DNA from: HGM12587 sp964602445
Lineage (GTDB): Bacteria > Bacillota > Clostridia > Lachnospirales > Lachnospiraceae
Direction of reading: 5' to 3'
Length of the DNA: 35,826 bases
NCBI GenBank assembly: GCA_964602445.1
Contig: CAZRQV010000020.1
Location: 1 to 35,826, forward strand
In this document: piece after piece, positions 1 to 7,793 of the stretch
Numbering within the stretch: position 1 is the stretch's first letter
Layout of the letters: every line of letters starts with the position of its first letter
Program-made: the position numbers and the translations under genes
The notes under the pieces: generated by a model
What the model saw: the letters and a program-made list of their open reading frames with translations, nothing else
Told to the model about the DNA's origin: nothing
The model's database searches: none

Positions 1-983
1 CTCGTGAACTTGGTGCAGAAGGTATCGGTCTTTGCCGTACAGAGCATATGTTCTTTGAAGAAGACAGAATCGCTGCGTTCCGTGAAATGATCTGTTCTGA
101 TACTGCAGAAGAAAGAGAAGCTGCTCTTGAAAAGATCCTTCCATATCAGCAGGGCGATTTCGAAGCATTATACGAAGCACTGGAAGGTAATCCGGTAACA
201 ATCCGTTTCCTGGATCCGCCATTACATGAATTTGTTCCAACATCTGAAGAAGATATTAAGAAACTTGCAGATGCACAGGGCAAAACAGTGGAAGATATCA
301 AGGCAATCATTGATGGCTTGCATGAATTCAACCCAATGATGGGTCATCGTGGATGCCGTCTGGCAGTTACATATCCGGAAATCGCAGCAATGCAGACAAA
401 AGCAGTAATCCGTGCAGCAATCAATGTGAAAAAAGCACATGCTGATTGGAATGTAAAACCGGAAATCATGATTCCATTAGTAGGCGATGTAAAAGAATTA
501 AAATATGTAAAAGACGTTGTAGTTAAGACAGCAGATGCTGAAATTCAGGCAGCAGGCGCAGACATTGAATACGAAGTCGGTACGATGATCGAAATTCCAA
601 GAGCATGCCTGACCGCAGATGAAATCGCAGCAAATGCAGACTTCTTCTGCTTCGGAACAAACGACTTAACACAGATGACCTTCGGATTCTCTCGTGATGA
701 TGCAGGTAAATTCTTAAATGCTTACTATGATACAAAGATCTTCGAAAATGATCCATTTGCAAAACTTGACCAGACAGGCGTTGGACGCTTAATGGAAATG
801 GCTCTGAAACTTGGAAGACCGGTAAATGAAAAACTTCATGTAGGTATTTGTGGAGAACACGGCGGAGATCCTACATCTGTAGAATTCTGCCATAAGATTG
901 GACTGGATTATGTATCCTGCTCACCATTCCGTGTACCGATTGCAAGACTTGCAGCAGCACAGGCAGCGATTGCAGATAAATAG
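1..983 (+). CDS. ppdK: Pyruvate, phosphate dikinase, C-terminal part (5' truncated by window)
   Basis: This is the last ~326 residues of PPDK, which interconverts pyruvate + ATP + Pi and PEP + AMP + PPi in the cytoplasm. The reading frame is open from base 3 to the TAG at 981-983, so the gene begins before the window. The fragment is the PEP/pyruvate-binding TIM-barrel domain. It carries GLCRTEHMFF near its start, the GTNDLTQ motif, and the C-terminal GICGEHGGDP and YVSCSPFRVPIARLAAAQA motifs; the Cys in YVSCS (codon 918-920) matches the catalytic Cys of Clostridium symbiosum PPDK. The final residues match the usual family end, so only the 5' side is missing. With the PPi-dependent phosphofructokinase at 16039-17700 it suggests a PPi-linked glycolysis. 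An intrinsic terminator follows. Confidence 0.97.
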   Translation, partial: RELGAEGIGLCRTEHMFFEEDRIAAFREMICSDTAEEREAALEKILPYQQGDFEALYEALEGNPVTIRFLDPPLHEFVPTSEEDIKKLADAQGKTVEDIKAIIDGLHEFNPMMGHRGCRLAVTYPEIAAMQTKAVIRAAINVKKAHADWNVKPEIMIPLVGDVKELKYVKDVVVKTADAEIQAAGADIEYEVGTMIEIPRACLTADEIAANADFFCFGTNDLTQMTFGFSRDDAGKFLNAYYDTKIFENDPFAKLDQTGVGRLMEMALKLGRPVNEKLHVGICGEHGGDPTSVEFCHKIGLDYVSCSPFRVPIARLAAAQAAIADK

Positions 984-1037
984 GACTTCTTTCTGGTAGC
1001 TAGTAGAATACTTGCTTATAGAAGTATATAATTTAAG

Positions 1038-1066
1038 AAACCCCGTCTAGAAATAGGCGGGGTTTT
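1038..1066 (+). terminator. Intrinsic terminator of ppdK
   Basis: An 11-bp stem (AAACCCCGTCT pairing with AGGCGGGGTTT, one G-U pair) with a 6-nt loop is followed by a run of T. It lies 54 nt after the ppdK stop. Confidence 0.9.
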
Positions 1067-1086
1067 TACAATGTGCCTTGCGGCGA

Positions 1087-1242
1087 ATGTTTTTACAAAG
1101 AGTGAAGTCTAAAACAAAAGAGCTTTACAGCAATTCGCCTGAATTAATAGAACTGTATAAATTTTGGATACCGACAAAAATACTTGATTATGATGAGTGC
1201 TGAAAATTGTTTGCTCGTATAGAAAAGTGTGTAGAAAAATGC
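1087..1242 (+). pseudogene. Short split reading frame, possible gene remnant
   Basis: An ATG at 1087 opens a 38-codon frame ending in TGA at 1201-1203. The same frame continues after this stop for 14 further codons (KLFARIEKCVEKCE) to another stop. The two pieces read together like the tail of a small, charged helical protein. I see no convincing ribosome binding site and do not recognise a family. It may be the residue of a decayed gene or only chance. Apart from this, 1067-1257 shows nothing. Confidence 0.2.
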
Positions 1243-1257
1243 GAATGATTAGAAATC

Positions 1258-1650
1258 TTAAGTATTTATGAGATTACTATAATATTCCGTTTTACCTGAC
1301 AGGACATCATCATAGAAATTTTGTTTCCAGTCAATATAATCAATGCAATCCTGAACTTGTTTCAGCTGTTCTACTAAGGATTTGCGTTTGATTTCCAGTA
1401 TGACTTTTCGCTCTGGAATAGTCGCCTCCCCACCAAGACAAAGGTCAATATATTCCTTCATTTCAGAGATGCTCATGCCGCAGTTCTTCAGGCAGTTCAG
1501 ACTTTGAATCCACGCGATATCGCGATCATCAAAGATTCGGTGGTTCTTGGAGTCACGCTTTACATTTGGAACGAGACCCTGATTGCAGTAAAATTTTAAG
1601 GTTTCATAAGATAGATTTGTTTTCTCACAAGTTTGTTTCATTGTATACAT
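1258..1650 (-). CDS. MerR-family transcriptional regulator (NmlR/AdhR-like)
   Basis: 130 aa DNA-binding regulator. The N-terminal winged helix-turn-helix (about residues 1-70) starts MYTMKQTCEKTNLSYETLKFY, followed by a coiled-coil dimerisation helix (about 75-115, rich in K/E/Q) and a short tail. C53, in the WIQSLNCLKNCGMSI stretch, falls where NmlR/AdhR-type MerR proteins carry their conserved reactive Cys; C57 is an additional nearby Cys. The start ATG (1648-1650) has a GGAG about 9 nt upstream on the minus strand. The gene is divergent from an aldo-keto reductase whose promoter has the 19-bp spacer and dyad typical of MerR activation, so this protein is most likely the activator of the 1814-3264 operon, responding to an aldehyde or other electrophile. 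The inducer is inferred from the family. Confidence 0.88.
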   Translation of the reverse strand: MYTMKQTCEKTNLSYETLKFYCNQGLVPNVKRDSKNHRIFDDRDIAWIQSLNCLKNCGMSISEMKEYIDLCLGGEATIPERKVILEIKRKSLVEQLKQVQDCIDYIDWKQNFYDDVLSGKTEYYSNLINT

Positions 1651-1738
1651 TTTGAAATCTCCAAACGTTAAATTATCAGAAATTGGGGTGAATCACGAAT
1701 TTACTATTACATTTTACGAATATTCCCCAAAAAAACAC

Positions 1739-1769
1739 TTGACCGGTAGTAACTACCGGTTGCTACAAT
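1739..1769 (+). promoter_or_regulatory. MerR-type operator-promoter of the aldo-keto reductase operon
   Basis: TTGACC (1739-1744) and TACAAT (1764-1769) are separated by 19 bp, longer than the usual 17. Between and overlapping them lies a perfect 9-bp inverted repeat around one central base, ACCGGTAGTAACTACCGGT (1742-1760). A long spacer filled by a dyad is the hallmark of promoters untwisted by MerR-family activators. Confidence 0.85.
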
Positions 1770-1813
1770 GGGAATGTATCACAGATACAAATTTTTTTCA
1801 AGGAGGTCTTTCC

Positions 1814-2701
1814 ATGGAATACAGAATATTGAGTAATGGAGTAAAAATGCCGCAGCTTGGCTATGGGGTATATCAGGTTACAAAAGATGAATGTGAGCGC
1901 TGTGTATTAGATGCTTTGAAGGCAGGCTATCGTCTGATCGATACAGCACAGTCCTATTTTAATGAAGAGGAAGTTGGATCTGCGATTAAAAAGAGCGGAA
2001 TTCCAAGAGAAGATATTTTCCTGACAACCAAGGTATGGATTGAACATTATGGTTATGAAAATGCAAAAAAGTCTGTTCTTGAATCTATGAAAAAACTGCA
2101 GACAGAGTATTTGGATCTGGTGTTGCTTCACCAGCCATTTGCAGATGCTTATGGAGCATGGCGGGCATTGGAAGAATTATATGAAGAAGGAAAGATTAGA
2201 GCCATTGGTATCTCTAATTTCTATGTAGATAGAATGGTGGAATTTGTAAACTTCAACCGGATCAAACCGATGATCAACCAAATGGAAGTTCACATCTTTA
2301 ACCAGCAGAAACAATTAAAAGAATATGCAGAAAAATACAATGTACAGCTGGAAGCATGGGCACCTTTTGGAGAAGGAAGAGGAAATACCTTTGAAAATGA
2401 GGTTGTAAGAGCCATTGGTGGAAAATATGGAAAAACCAATGCACAGGTAATGCTCAGATGGAATATTCAGAGAGGCATTGTGGTAATTCCGAAGTCAACC
2501 CATTATGATAGAATGGTGGAAAATTTTAATGTATTCGATTTTGAACTGACAGAAGAAGAAATGAACCAGATTGCAGCACTTGATAAAGAAACTTCAAGTT
2601 TTTTCTCACATCAAGATCCAGTTATGGTAGAATGGTTTGCAAAGATGGTGGAAGAACGCAAGGAACATCATCGAAGTGAGAATGAAAAGAAAAATTGGTA
2701 A
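1814..2701 (+). CDS. Aldo/keto reductase
   Basis: 295 aa NAD(P)H-dependent oxidoreductase of the AKR superfamily (TIM barrel), reducing aldehydes or ketones to alcohols in the cytoplasm. The catalytic tetrad is visible: D43 and Y48 (DTAQSYFNE), K73 (TTKVW) and H106 (LLHQP). The C-terminal IPKS motif contributes to the cofactor site. The frame is open further upstream to 1652, but that part crosses the promoter; the ATG at 1814 follows AAGGAGGTCTTTCC and gives the normal family N-terminus, so it is chosen. It is the first gene after the MerR-type promoter and is followed after 11 nt by a flavin reductase-like gene. A role in detoxifying reactive carbonyls fits family and context; the substrate is unknown. 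Confidence 0.93.
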   Translation: MEYRILSNGVKMPQLGYGVYQVTKDECERCVLDALKAGYRLIDTAQSYFNEEEVGSAIKKSGIPREDIFLTTKVWIEHYGYENAKKSVLESMKKLQTEYLDLVLLHQPFADAYGAWRALEELYEEGKIRAIGISNFYVDRMVEFVNFNRIKPMINQMEVHIFNQQKQLKEYAEKYNVQLEAWAPFGEGRGNTFENEVVRAIGGKYGKTNAQVMLRWNIQRGIVVIPKSTHYDRMVENFNVFDFELTEEEMNQIAALDKETSSFFSHQDPVMVEWFAKMVEERKEHHRSENEKKNW

Positions 2702-2712
2702 GGAGAATGAAA

Positions 2713-3264
2713 ATGAGTAGAGTCGATTTTGGAGCGAAACCGTTCCTGTTTCCGATGCCGGTACTGATGATTGGTACCTATGATGAAAATGGAGTTCCAA
2801 ACGTTATGAATGCAGCGTGGGGAATGGTTACAGATTATAAGGAAATTACAATCAGTCTTTCAGAACACAAAACAACAGAAAATCTCAGAAAAACAGGTGC
2901 ATTCACAGTGAGTATGGCCACGGAAACTATGGTAACAGCTTGTGATTATGCGGGCGTGGAATCTGCAAATAAGGTTCCTGAGAAGTTTGCTAAGGCCGGT
3001 TTCCATGCAGTAAAGAGCAGCAGGGTAAATGCTCCACTGATTGAAGAACTTCCAATGACTTTGGAATGTAAGGTAAAAAGCTTTGAGGATGAGGTTCTTG
3101 TCGGTGAAATTGTAAATGTATGTGCAGAAGAATCTGTGCTGACTGATGGAAAGATTGATCCGAAAAAATTAAAACCGATTGCCTATGATCCATGCAATCA
3201 GACGTACATCAGTCTTGGTGATGTGGTAGGAAAAGCATTTCATGATGGATTACAATTAAAATAG
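2713..3264 (+). CDS. Flavin reductase-like (flavoredoxin family) protein
   Basis: 183 aa protein with the FMN-binding split-barrel fold of flavin reductase-like/flavoredoxin proteins. The sequence opens with the family pattern KPFLFPMPVLMIGTYDENG, then NVMNAAWG, ISLSEHKTT (phosphate/FMN-binding area) and FTVSMA. AAGGAG at 2700-2705 sits 7 nt before the ATG at 2713; the ATG at 2707 is too close to it. It follows the aldo-keto reductase in the same MerR-controlled operon and probably supplies or uses reduced flavin in the same stress response. Its partner and substrate are not evident from sequence. Confidence 0.88.
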   Translation: MSRVDFGAKPFLFPMPVLMIGTYDENGVPNVMNAAWGMVTDYKEITISLSEHKTTENLRKTGAFTVSMATETMVTACDYAGVESANKVPEKFAKAGFHAVKSSRVNAPLIEELPMTLECKVKSFEDEVLVGEIVNVCAEESVLTDGKIDPKKLKPIAYDPCNQTYISLGDVVGKAFHDGLQLK

Positions 3265-3276
3265 AATATCGAATAT

Positions 3277-3314
3277 AAAAATCGTCACTTTATTCAAAAG
3301 GTGACGATTTTTTG
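3277..3314 (+). terminator. Intrinsic terminator of the MerR-regulated operon
   Basis: The 12-bp stem AAAAATCGTCAC / GTGACGATTTTT (3277-3288 with 3301-3312) has a 12-nt loop and a T run. The flanking A run means it could also work on the other strand. Confidence 0.85.
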
Positions 3315-3388
3315 TGGGAGGAAATACAGGATATTTCCGTGGTTATATTTAGTAATTGCGGATTCGATGCAAAATTATGAATTTTAAA

Positions 3389-3417
3389 TGAAACTTTTCT
3401 GGACGTAAAAACGAATA
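3389..3417 (+). promoter_or_regulatory. Candidate ECF-sigma promoter upstream of the sigma factor gene
   Basis: TGAAACTTTT (3389-3398) matches the usual ECF -35 core (AAC). CGAATA (3412-3417) lies 17 nt after the AAC and could be the -10. The position, just before the ribosome binding site, would fit autoregulation. This rests on pattern only. Confidence 0.4.
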
Positions 3418-3440
3418 CTATTAAGGAAGGAGGAAATCGA

Positions 3441-4019
3441 GTGAACACAGTACAAGAAAGAAAACTAATCCGAAAAATCAAACTATTTGGATCATCAAAA
3501 GATGCAGATGCGATTGTTAAATTATATTATGACGAAATTTATTATTTTGTGGTCAGACAGATGAATGATAAAGATACGGCATATGATTTAACACAAGAAA
3601 TCTTTATTTCCATGCTGCATTCGATTGGCTCCTATCAAGAGAAATTGGCTTCTTTTAGGACATGGTTATATCGTATTGCAGCAAATAAGATCATTGATTA
3701 CCGTAGAAAAAACATACTTAAAATGATTCCTTTAGAAAAAGAGGAAATAATTGAGGAATCGTTTGGGGCAGAACAGGTTGATTATATAGAACATTTGGCT
3801 CAAAAACAGCTGCTATCCCAAATAGAATGTTATATAAGTGCATTTAGAACAGACGTACAGCAAATTTTTCGACTACATCTTTACGGAGAACAAACATTTG
3901 AAGAAATTGCGATATTGATTGGAATTCCAGAATCGTCTGTGAAATCCAAATATTATCGTTTGTTAAAACAAATACGAAAGGAGTTCAATAATGAATACAT
4001 GGAAATTATCAGAAAATGA
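3441..4019 (+). CDS. ECF-type RNA polymerase sigma-70 family sigma factor
   Basis: 192 aa. Region 2 (about residues 25-95) shows YYDEIYYFVVRQ, DLTQEIFISM (core-binding/-10 recognition) and FRTWLYRIAANKIIDYRR. Region 4 (about 130-185) shows the helix-turn-helix FEEIAILIGIPESSVKSKYYR. There is no region 1 or 3, as expected for the extracytoplasmic-function group. The start is a GTG preceded by GGAAGGAGG. It is the first gene of a tightly coupled operon and its 3' end overlaps the next gene by 29 nt, suggesting that it directs transcription of a membrane protein and an ABC transporter. No classical zinc-binding anti-sigma factor is seen nearby. Confidence 0.93.
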   Translation: MNTVQERKLIRKIKLFGSSKDADAIVKLYYDEIYYFVVRQMNDKDTAYDLTQEIFISMLHSIGSYQEKLASFRTWLYRIAANKIIDYRRKNILKMIPLEKEEIIEESFGAEQVDYIEHLAQKQLLSQIECYISAFRTDVQQIFRLHLYGEQTFEEIAILIGIPESSVKSKYYRLLKQIRKEFNNEYMEIIRK

Positions 4020-4734
4020 AAAAGAAAAAGCAATTCAAAATATTGTACAGCAAGGTACTGTTTCTCCTGTGGCTAAAATCCGAGAGATCTTTCGTGTGAG
4101 CAGAGTTTGTTCTTTTCGGATTTTGTTTTTTGGTGTGGAAGACTGCTTGTTTTTAGGTGTATTGCTGACCATATGTTTGTGGTTGTTTTTCGTGCAATTT
4201 AATACAAAAACAATTTTATGTTCTGTATTTGCCATATCTCCTTTTGCATATATCAGTTGTTTTGTATTCACTACATGGAAAGAGCACATTGTGCAGTTGT
4301 ATGAGGTGAAAATGAGTTGTTATTTTACCATTAGACAGGTCATAGCTCTGAGAATGATTTATTTGAGTTTTGGAAATATGGTTATTAATACGATAGCTCT
4401 TTTGTTGCTTGCGCAAACTCAGACAGCAGTGATTCCTTTCTGGAAAACGCTGGGGCTATCATTCACCTCTATTTTTTTATATGGAGTGTTAATGTTGTTT
4501 TTTCAGATCAAAGGACGAATGTATCTGTCAGTTGCGATTCCGTCTGTTATCTGGGGATTGTGCAATTTGCTGCTTACAATTTGTTACGGAAAACGAGTAG
4601 AAAGGCTGCTTTTGAATTTGACAGATACGTTGGTTTTACTGATAGTAAGTTGTTCTTTTGTGGCATATCTCTTGATGATGTATTATTTTTTTACCACAAA
4701 ATGCGAGGAGGAATTGAGAAATGTTATCGGTTAA
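3991..4734 (+). CDS. Multi-spanning membrane protein of the ECF sigma operon
   Basis: 247 aa, unrecognised family. About 45 hydrophilic N-terminal residues are followed by roughly six hydrophobic segments (about residues 50-70, 75-95, 115-140, 148-170, 175-195 and 212-235), ending with a short charged tail. AAAGGAG lies 8 nt before the ATG. The gene overlaps the sigma factor by 29 nt and the ABC ATPase by 14 nt, so translation is probably coupled. Its place right after the sigma factor makes it a candidate membrane anti-sigma factor or sensor, but it could equally be a transporter subunit. The layout resembles the B. subtilis sigY-yxl operon, where small membrane proteins separate sigY from the ABC genes. 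Codon use is A+T-rich like the rest of the operon. Confidence 0.8.
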   Translation: MNTWKLSENEKEKAIQNIVQQGTVSPVAKIREIFRVSRVCSFRILFFGVEDCLFLGVLLTICLWLFFVQFNTKTILCSVFAISPFAYISCFVFTTWKEHIVQLYEVKMSCYFTIRQVIALRMIYLSFGNMVINTIALLLLAQTQTAVIPFWKTLGLSFTSIFLYGVLMLFFQIKGRMYLSVAIPSVIWGLCNLLLTICYGKRVERLLLNLTDTLVLLIVSCSFVAYLLMMYYFFTTKCEEELRNVIG

Positions 4735-5572
4735 TCATGTAACAAAAAAATATCGCCGTTTTACAGTATTGGATGACATCTGCCTTGAATTTCAGAATGG
4801 AGTGTATGGACTTCTTGCTCCGAATGGTGCGGGAAAAACCACGTTAATGAAAATGTTAGCTACCTTATCTTTTCCGACGAAAGGGGAAATTACATGGAAT
4901 GGAACAGATATTGTCAGTCTAGATGATCAGTATCGAGATCTTTTGGGATATTTGCCGCAAAAGTTTGGGTATTATAGAAATTATACTCCACGACAGTTTT
5001 TGAAATATATGGCAACACTCAAAGGCTTAGACGCTTCATATGCCGAAAAACGTATCGAAATCTTAATGGAAAAAGTGGCATTGTCTAATGTAATGGACAA
5101 GAAAATGCGAAAGTTTTCCGGTGGTATGATCCAAAGAGTAGGAATTGCACAAGCACTGCTCAATGATCCGCGTATTTTGATTTTAGATGAGCCTACTGCA
5201 GGATTGGATCCGAAAGAGCGAGTACGCTTTCGAAATATGCTTCATAGTTTGTCAGATGATCGCATTGTTATTTTATCTACTCATATTGTATCTGATATAG
5301 AAACGATTGCAGATCAGGTGATTATGCTGAAAAATCATAAAGTTCTTTGCTGCGATACGCCGGATAAATTATGTAAGATACTGAATGGAAAAATTTTTGA
5401 GGTTCCATTTGGAACACAGATACCGGTTTCCCACGAAATTCTTAGTGATCGTCAAAGCAATCAAGGAACTTTGACTCGGATTTATTGTGATGTATGCTTT
5501 GCCGGTGCGGTATCGGTGCAGCCTAATTTAGAAGATGTATTTTTGGCGGTATATGCAGATGAAAGATCATAA
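4721..5572 (+). CDS. ABC transporter ATP-binding protein
   Basis: 283 aa nucleotide-binding subunit. Walker A is PNGAGKTT (residues 34-41), preceded by Ala where most relatives have Gly. The signature is FSGGMIQR (about 131-138), Walker B with catalytic Glu is ILILDEPTAG (about 149-158), and the switch His is in STHIVSD (about 186). The C-terminal ~70 residues are an accessory domain as in ABC-2/drug-export ATPases. A GAGGAGG-like site precedes the ATG at 4721. It overlaps both neighbours and must energise the two permeases encoded next. The substrate is unknown; antimicrobial peptide or envelope-related export is a family-based guess. Confidence 0.93.
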   Translation: MLSVNHVTKKYRRFTVLDDICLEFQNGVYGLLAPNGAGKTTLMKMLATLSFPTKGEITWNGTDIVSLDDQYRDLLGYLPQKFGYYRNYTPRQFLKYMATLKGLDASYAEKRIEILMEKVALSNVMDKKMRKFSGGMIQRVGIAQALLNDPRILILDEPTAGLDPKERVRFRNMLHSLSDDRIVILSTHIVSDIETIADQVIMLKNHKVLCCDTPDKLCKILNGKIFEVPFGTQIPVSHEILSDRQSNQGTLTRIYCDVCFAGAVSVQPNLEDVFLAVYADERS

Positions 5573-6641
5573 TATAATGTTTTTTAAATTGGAAATAGTG
5601 AAACTCTTACAAGAAAAGTTGTTTATTATTTTTCTTGTGCTGTGTCTTTGCTTGAATACAGGATTGTGTTTTGTTGACAATTATACAAGAAAAACTGTGA
5701 ATCAGCTTTCAATCGAAGATTTCGCTCAAAAGGGAGAAAAGATTTATGATGAGTTAAAGGGAGCGAGTCTTGGTACGGCATATTATAATCAGCGTTATAT
5801 TCATTCATCGATATTAAATCAGAAAATGAAAGAGAAATATGATTGTTTACAAAATACCATTGATATTTTGAATGATGATCGTGCAGATTTACATTTTTAT
5901 GCAGGGGAATTAACACCAGTGGTTCACAGCGCACTTTTTCAAATTCAATTGAAGGCTTTGCTGATCGAAAGTGTTGTATTTCTTTCATTATTGTCTTTAA
6001 GAACATTTTCAATGGAACGTCAAAATGAAACGTTGTCATTGATTTATAGTTCAGGGAGAGGGAGAAAAATTGCAAAAGATAAAATTTTTGCCAATGGTAT
6101 CGTAGGATTTTTGTATTGTACAGTTTTATTTTTGATATCATTATCAATCTTTTTTTGGAAGTGGGATTTTAGTAATTTGTGGAATATGAATATTTCCAGC
6201 AGTTTTAATTATGTGAATGACATGAATGATCCCATTTATAGGAAGCCTTTTATTACATGGGCAAGCATGACGGTAAAAGAATATTTTATTTGTTCGTTAC
6301 TTTTCATTGCAGTTTTCTTGGTTGTCTGGTGGTTGCTTTCAAATATCATTGCATTGCTAAATCGTAATGATTTACTTGGAGGAGTATTGTTTGCTGCAAT
6401 TTTAGTCTTACCTTATTTTGGGGTTATGATGTTCCCGGGATTACAATGGACGATACCGTTTTATTTATCAACGTTAACTTTATCAACGGTGATTTATTAT
6501 AGTCATATGTGGTTTACTGACCTAGGACATTATTCCTTGGTTCCATGTCAAGAAGTTGGAATTGTTTTGATCCACTTATTGACAGCAGTGCTTTTGCTTA
6601 AGTTTGTAATTCATTATTTTCAGAGAAAGGAGTTGAGCTAA
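5559..6641 (+). CDS. ABC-2-like transporter permease, first subunit
   Basis: About 360 aa. One N-terminal transmembrane segment (LFIIFLVLCLCLNTGLCFV) is followed by a ~100-residue extracytoplasmic region and then five or so further hydrophobic segments from about residue 130. This is the layout of ABC-2 type permeases. The start is uncertain: ATGs at 5553, 5559 and 5577 are all in frame and none has a strong ribosome binding site. I use 5559, which overlaps the ATPase gene by 14 nt and would allow translational coupling. It is paired with the permease that starts at the next base after its stop. Confidence 0.82.
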   Translation: MKDHNIMFFKLEIVKLLQEKLFIIFLVLCLCLNTGLCFVDNYTRKTVNQLSIEDFAQKGEKIYDELKGASLGTAYYNQRYIHSSILNQKMKEKYDCLQNTIDILNDDRADLHFYAGELTPVVHSALFQIQLKALLIESVVFLSLLSLRTFSMERQNETLSLIYSSGRGRKIAKDKIFANGIVGFLYCTVLFLISLSIFFWKWDFSNLWNMNISSSFNYVNDMNDPIYRKPFITWASMTVKEYFICSLLFIAVFLVVWWLLSNIIALLNRNDLLGGVLFAAILVLPYFGVMMFPGLQWTIPFYLSTLTLSTVIYYSHMWFTDLGHYSLVPCQEVGIVLIHLLTAVLLLKFVIHYFQRKELS

Positions 6642-7751
6642 ATGTTTTATGCAGAAATGAAAAAAATTTGGAAACCAGGAATTGCTGTACTTATTTTTAT
6701 TATTTCGGTGTTGATGTTTTTTACTTTTATGTTTCGTTGTGTCAAGCCATTTCTGTTTGAGGATGGAAGTGATAGTACAGAGATAAGTTTAGAATTATGC
6801 AGCAGATTGCTTGAACAGTATGGGAATACCATAGAAGAAGAGGAATTTGCAGAGATAGAAAATGAGTACAAACAGCTTTTGTATGGAGCAAATTCCATGA
6901 TGGTGGAGACAGAGCTGTTTTTGCAAAATGGCATAGAAAATTATGAAGATTATTTTCAATATATGCAAAATGCAATTCAGGGTTATGAGGGATATGATTA
7001 TAACACATATTCTGAAATGAGAGGGCAGATAATTCGAGCAACGGGAAAATCTTCCATGTATTTTGAACTTTATGAAGATATGATGCAGCAATACCGGTCC
7101 GCCGGTGCAGGCAGAACCAGTATCATGCCATTTGAAATTTTGGTTTACGCCAATGCTTATTTTGTTTCGATGATGATCTGCTGCCTGATTTGCGGGTTTC
7201 TGCTTGCAGCACCAGTAATGGTAAATGATCGCGTCAACCATGTAATTGCCAGTCAATATTCAAGTAAAAGAGGTAAGAAGATACATAGAATCCAATATCT
7301 ATGTATGACGATTTCTGTACTGATTATTACAAGCATTACGATTGGATTGTCTATATTGATCTGGAAAGCAACAGGGACTTTGCAATTTGCAAATTCTGGA
7401 ATTTCATCATTTTTAAATCATGAAACTTCGGTTCTTCCAATCACCTATGGGCATATTATTTTATGCTTTATGATAATCACTTACTTATTAACGCTTGGAA
7501 TAGCAAATATAATTTTTTATCTGTCTGCAAAAAGTGTGAATGCGATCAATATGCTGATTAAAACCATTCCGATTTTAACTGCAGGATGTTTTATCGGGCT
7601 TTTTATGGAAGGCCTGTTTTGTGAAAGCAACCGCATCTATAAAATATTCCAGATTCCCGGCTGTGAACTAATGGTGGCTCTTATTATTTTTATTGTAGGT
7701 GTATTTCTGAATGTCAGAAATTATAAAACACTGAGAAGAAGAGATGTCTAG
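6642..7751 (+). CDS. ABC-2-like transporter permease, second subunit
   Basis: 369 aa with the same plan as the preceding permease: N-terminal transmembrane helix (about 12-30), an acidic extracytoplasmic stretch rich in E, Y and Q (about 40-145), then about five hydrophobic helices. The ATG follows the previous TAA without a gap, and AAAGGAG lies at 6625-6631. It is the last gene of the sigma factor operon; no clear terminator is visible in the 42 bp before the convergent exporter gene. The two permeases are similar in plan but clearly diverged, so a heterodimeric membrane channel is likely. Confidence 0.85.
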   Translation: MFYAEMKKIWKPGIAVLIFIISVLMFFTFMFRCVKPFLFEDGSDSTEISLELCSRLLEQYGNTIEEEEFAEIENEYKQLLYGANSMMVETELFLQNGIENYEDYFQYMQNAIQGYEGYDYNTYSEMRGQIIRATGKSSMYFELYEDMMQQYRSAGAGRTSIMPFEILVYANAYFVSMMICCLICGFLLAAPVMVNDRVNHVIASQYSSKRGKKIHRIQYLCMTISVLIITSITIGLSILIWKATGTLQFANSGISSFLNHETSVLPITYGHIILCFMIITYLLTLGIANIIFYLSAKSVNAINMLIKTIPILTAGCFIGLFMEGLFCESNRIYKIFQIPGCELMVALIIFIVGVFLNVRNYKTLRRRDV

Positions 7752-7793
7752 TTTGGGTTTTATAACTCCTGTTTTCAAAGTGTCCGTGTATTT

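Noticed and set aside
1652..1813. Upstream extension of the aldo-keto reductase
   Set aside because: It would cover the MerR-type promoter and operator; the ATG at 1814 has a strong ribosome site and gives the normal family start.
3991..4734. Calling the 247-aa membrane protein an anti-sigma factor outright
   Set aside because: Only position supports it; there is no zinc-binding H-x3-C-x2-C motif or known anti-sigma domain, so it is left as an unassigned membrane protein.
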